DNA from: Heracleum sosnowskyi
Lineage: Eukaryota; Streptophyta; Magnoliopsida; Apiales; Apiaceae
Assembly: GCA_030848705.1 (NCBI GenBank)
Contig: CM061238.1
Coordinates: 31,526,655 to 31,590,654, forward strand
DNA: 64,000 nucleotides
Reading direction: 5' to 3'
Made by a program: the position numbers and the translations under genes. Position 1 is the stretch's first letter, and every line of letters starts with the position of its first letter. The notes under the pieces were generated by a model. That model saw nothing but the letters and a program-made list of their open reading frames with translations, did not search any database and was not told the origin of the DNA. Shown one piece after another: positions 60,666-64,000 of the stretch.

Positions 60666-61259
60666 TGTTGCCCAGTAATAGTCTATTGTAGAAGGGGGGT
60701 TGAATACAATAGTATAAGATAATCGACTTCTTCAAGTATATGTCACAAATATGAAAGTAAGATAACAGCTTTATTAAATCTGATATAAAACTGTTACAAA
60801 CTCTCTCAAGAAATTCTGATGTTCTTGAGAGCTGCTAGGTTACACAATACTCGTATATGTGATCGAGTGTATGAGCTCTTGTCTAACCTCTGTCTCACTC
60901 CTGTCTCTTTTTAAAATCGAGACCTAAACTGTGTTTATATACTACACAGCTTCTCTATCAATTACAAGATAAGTCCTAATCAATTACAAAGATTGAAACA
61001 TATCCTTAATTGATAGCTACATTACTACAAACCAGGAACCGACAAAATAAACTACCATGTTTAACTAGACTCCAAATATAACTCGAAGTAGGAATCCTGA
61101 TCAGCTTCTAGTCCTGATGATCAATCCTGATCCCAGTCCTGATATGCATCTTGATTCTGACGCTTGATCAAATACTGATAACCATGCAATACTGATGACG
61201 TCAGCAATCCTGATCAGTTTGAGTCTAGCTCCTGACACTCATTGAATTCTGATCTAACA
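60666..61259 (-). repeat. Element F 3' LTR (594 bp)
   Basis: On the element strand it begins tgttagatcag and ends gggcaaca. An element-strand TATA (tatataaac) lies near 60935-60943. The first ~170 bp of the LTR (61089-61259) contain at least five tcctgat motifs on the plus strand. Confidence 0.85.
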
Positions 61260-61268
61260 ATCTCCCCC
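61260..61268 (-). promoter_or_regulatory. Element F polypurine tract
   Basis: The element strand reads gggggagat, immediately before the LTR. Confidence 0.88.
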
Positions 61269-61369
61269 AATCTCATACTTTGTGAAATAAAGTATAGATT
61301 CCTAAGATTCAATGATGTCAAAAACATACAAACAAAATGTACAAGTGTCTACAGCAGCAACTTATCTGT

Positions 61370-64000
61370 TTAGATTCTTTGATAGAACATATTCATCTTC
61401 AAGAAGTTGGATAATAAATTTTCTTCTTTTTCTTCAAGAATTTGAATCAATCTTTTCTTCAGATTTCTGAGATCTTCATCTTCCTCATTAATCTGGTAAA
61501 TAGCTGCTCTGAGATTCTGAATGGAGTTTCTTTGTAGACTATGTTCTTCAAGAAGAAGATAAGCAATTTCCTTCCCATCAGGATTGAGAGTAAGTTGTGT
61601 AATGCCAAAAGTTGTTTCTTTAATAGCAGTATCCCTTTGCATTTCCACATCTTGATCTCTTAGATTTAGATACATGGGAGTATAATCACCAGTGTAGTTC
61701 TTTCCTTCAAGAAACCTTCTTCTTATTGTTGACAGAATCATATCACTCCATACTTTGCACACTTCATTCTTCCATTTCAAAAGATAATGGACATATTTCA
61801 GTTCCTTTGTAGTTTTTATCAACAAATCTTGAATGGATAGTATCTTCACACTACCATCTTCCATGAAGTACAGAAGCTTTCTTTCTTATCAATACCATCA
61901 TGACAATCTATAACTATATCAACAACTAATAAATTGTTCAGGTTTTCAGAAGTTAAAGTACCTCCAATTTCAGTCAAGGAGTAAGGATCAACATAAGACA
62001 TATTCAGATATTCAGCATCCTGTGTCCAATACCTCCTCTTGAATTATTTGTCAACTGCTTCAGATTTGAAAACATTCGTAGCCAGAGTGCTTTTGATCTA
62101 ACCAAATCAGATAAATCAACAACACTTGAAACACTTGTTATAATTCCACCAGACTGAAAATTGATAGGTGTATCACACCTAAGTGTGCTTATGTGTTTCC
62201 ACTTCTTATCTTTCTCTTTTTCAAAAGCATAGCTTCTTTCTAGTAAAGATTCTCGTCTGCTTGGATTTCTCCACAATCTTTCATTTGAAAGTTTAAGCCT
62301 TTGTACATAGAGATTGAAATCTCTATTTGTTCTTCTTGTGATTTCTCTTCTTCTGGCTTCTTCTTCTTCATCTACTTCCTTGTTGTGAGAATTAACCACA
62401 GTAGATAAGATTAACAAATCAACCTCTTGCAGAATTTCAGAATCATCAGGACCTTGAGCAATGTCAGGATTAGAATCTGAAATTTAATTTGTATTGCAGA
62501 GAATTAACTGTTTTGGTCTTCTTCTCAATTCAGATTCTTCTTCAGTAAACTCCTTGTCTTCCTTCTCAATGATATCCTTGATAACAGGATCTATTGGACT
62601 TTGTGAAGCTTCAGGAATTTCTTCAATTACTAAACCTCTAGACCTTGTCTGTCTAGGCATTGAATGAGTTGAAGAACCTCTTCTACCTTTTCTAGCACCT
62701 CTCCTACCTCTGCTTCCTCTACCTCTAGCAGGAACAGGGTTCTTAAAACTTTCCATTATCTCTCTCTGTTGACTTAAGAATTCTTCATGTGAGAGATCAG
62801 GATATTCTTCACTTGCTGTAGAGAGTGCTTTCCTTGCAAATAATTGTTGAACCCTTTTATCAGTGTGATAAAGAGTAACAATTCTACCATCTTGTGTAGT
62901 GAACTTCTGGAATAGATTTGATGCATCTTCAGGATTATCAATAATCACATCTTCATTACCTTCAGGAATTGTAGCAAGAGTTTGTCCATGACCAGGTGTC
63001 AGGATTTGTTCTTCCGTCAGGATTTGAGATTGCACCAATGTTCTTACTGTTTTAACTCCAGAATCAGAAACATGAGTTGACTGCGTTGTTTGACTTTGAG
63101 AAGTTTGAATTGTAGACTTCATAACAGCAGCATCAGAGGTTTCTCCTTGTAGAATTTTGTCACCACCATCATTTCCAGTATGATCATCATCATCATTATT
63201 TCTCAATACTAGATCAGGTGTACATTTTGTATGACTTACCTTCTCCCCCTTTTTGACATCAGTATTTGACAATATATTCAAAATTAAGGCAAGAGAAGTT
63301 TGAATGTCAGTTACCTTAGAATCAAGAGAAGCAATTCTGTTATTGATTGAGGATTGTTCAGAAATAACTGTCTTTACTTGGGATTCCACTATTCTTAGTT
63401 GAAGAGCAGTAGGCACCTTTGTAAAATTATGAGAAATATCACCCCTAATCAACTCAGTCGCAGTCTTGACAGAATCAATCTCAGTTTTGAGGTTTTTGGA
63501 TAACAGAGTAGTAGCCTTCAAATGATTCTTCAAGTCTTGATTCTCTATTAAATTCACTGCATCATAGGCATGATAGCTCACAGAATCAGCAGATATGTAC
63601 CACGAATTGTTCCATTCATGTTGTCTAATTGCCTCAGCAGGATTGTTAAAAGGAACATAAAAGTCTTGTCTGAAGTCTTTTCCAGTAGTAGCCTTGCCAG
63701 TCATGAAGGTGCTTGACGAACCATAGTTAGTTCCAAGACTAGATTTTAAAACTCTGGCAAGTTGTTCCTTTTCTTCATTATTATCATCATCACTATCATC
63801 AGAATCATCATCATCAGTATCATGAGTAACGTCAGGATCAGGAATAGCTATACCTTTCAGTTTATCCTGTGAATCTGTGATAGGATGATCCATTGGTCGT
63901 GATCTTAGTGGCTGTATCAGTATTGGCTCAGTATCAGGAGCACCACTAGCATCAGGAGCAACACCGTCAGTAATTGATTTGCCTGCATCAGTATTTTCTA
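61370..64000 (-). pseudogene. Element F post-pol ORF, C-terminal part (broken)
   Basis: One frame runs from the right edge (the ATG at 63893 is internal to an open frame) to TAA at 62484-62486. It continues in frame to TAG at 62004-62006, then after frame changes near 61860-62010 a further frame ends at 61370. Visible parts: an acidic run (DDDDSDDSDDD, about 63800), a coiled coil (about 63340-63540, QVKTVISEQSSINNRIASLD), a Ser/Thr-rich linker, a basic RGRGSRGRRGARKGRRG segment near 62700 that could bind nucleic acid, and a helical C-terminus. No signal peptide or membrane segment is visible in this part. The function is unknown; the position equals that of the extra ORF in C. Confidence 0.75.

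Larger units (their letters stand above)
60666..64000 (-). mobile_element. Element F: SIRE-type copia element, 3' part
   Basis: On the minus strand: the end of a post-pol ORF (right edge to 61370), a polypurine tract (61260-61268) and the 3' LTR (60666-61259). The rest is beyond the right edge. The LTR ends form tgttgccc / gatctaaca inverted termini. The ORF occupies the same position and has the same acidic and coiled-coil style as in C, which supports SIRE/Maximus type. Its sequence is a different family. Confidence 0.85.

Overview
The window looks like nuclear DNA of a flowering plant. It is AT-rich and packed with LTR retrotransposons primed by initiator tRNA-Met, plus Helitron and hAT debris. 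The SIRE/Maximus-type copia elements point to a eudicot. I cannot name the species. I see no complete host gene, rRNA, tRNA or CRISPR array.

Layout, left to right. (1) 1-4851: copia element A, minus strand, gag-pol open to the left edge, inserted into (2) 4852-7767: copia element B, minus strand, SIRE-type, 5' half only. (3) 7768-11665: older DNA with a degenerate tandem duplication, a Helitron Rep remnant with a Helitron 3' terminus, a foldback element, a solo LTR with a target-site duplication (TSD), and the first traces of a ~570-bp tandem repeat. (4) 11666-36732: element E, a non-coding element with ~5.0-kb LTRs and only ~1.2 kb of internal DNA, flanked by a perfect 5-bp TSD. Its 3' LTR is split by (5) 19524-32953: element C, a nearly complete but mutated SIRE-type copia element with a ~3.8-kb extra reading frame after pol. 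(6) 36733-44940: about 12 copies of the ~570-bp repeat, one carrying a hAT-like non-autonomous transposon. (7) 45120-46007: four small predicted exons, the last three all phase 1-1 and encoding related ~20-residue basic motifs, broken off by (8) 46080-60665: element G, a decayed SIRE-type element. G is split by (9) 49722-58712: element D, a copia element with near-identical LTRs but a heavily broken coding region, and entered again by (10) 60666-64000: element F, SIRE-type, minus strand, running off the right edge.

Insertion order follows from the nesting: A after B; C after E, and E after the tandem repeat; D and F after G, and G after the small-exon locus. A is the only element whose visible coding region is unbroken.

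Points most worth a second look: the phase-1 exon series and its possible link to the 570-bp array as one large Helitron-like unit; element E; the ~390-bp flank duplication around C in place of a normal TSD; and the finding that each SIRE-type family (C/B, G, F) carries its own short motif amplified in both orientations in the LTR and again after pol.
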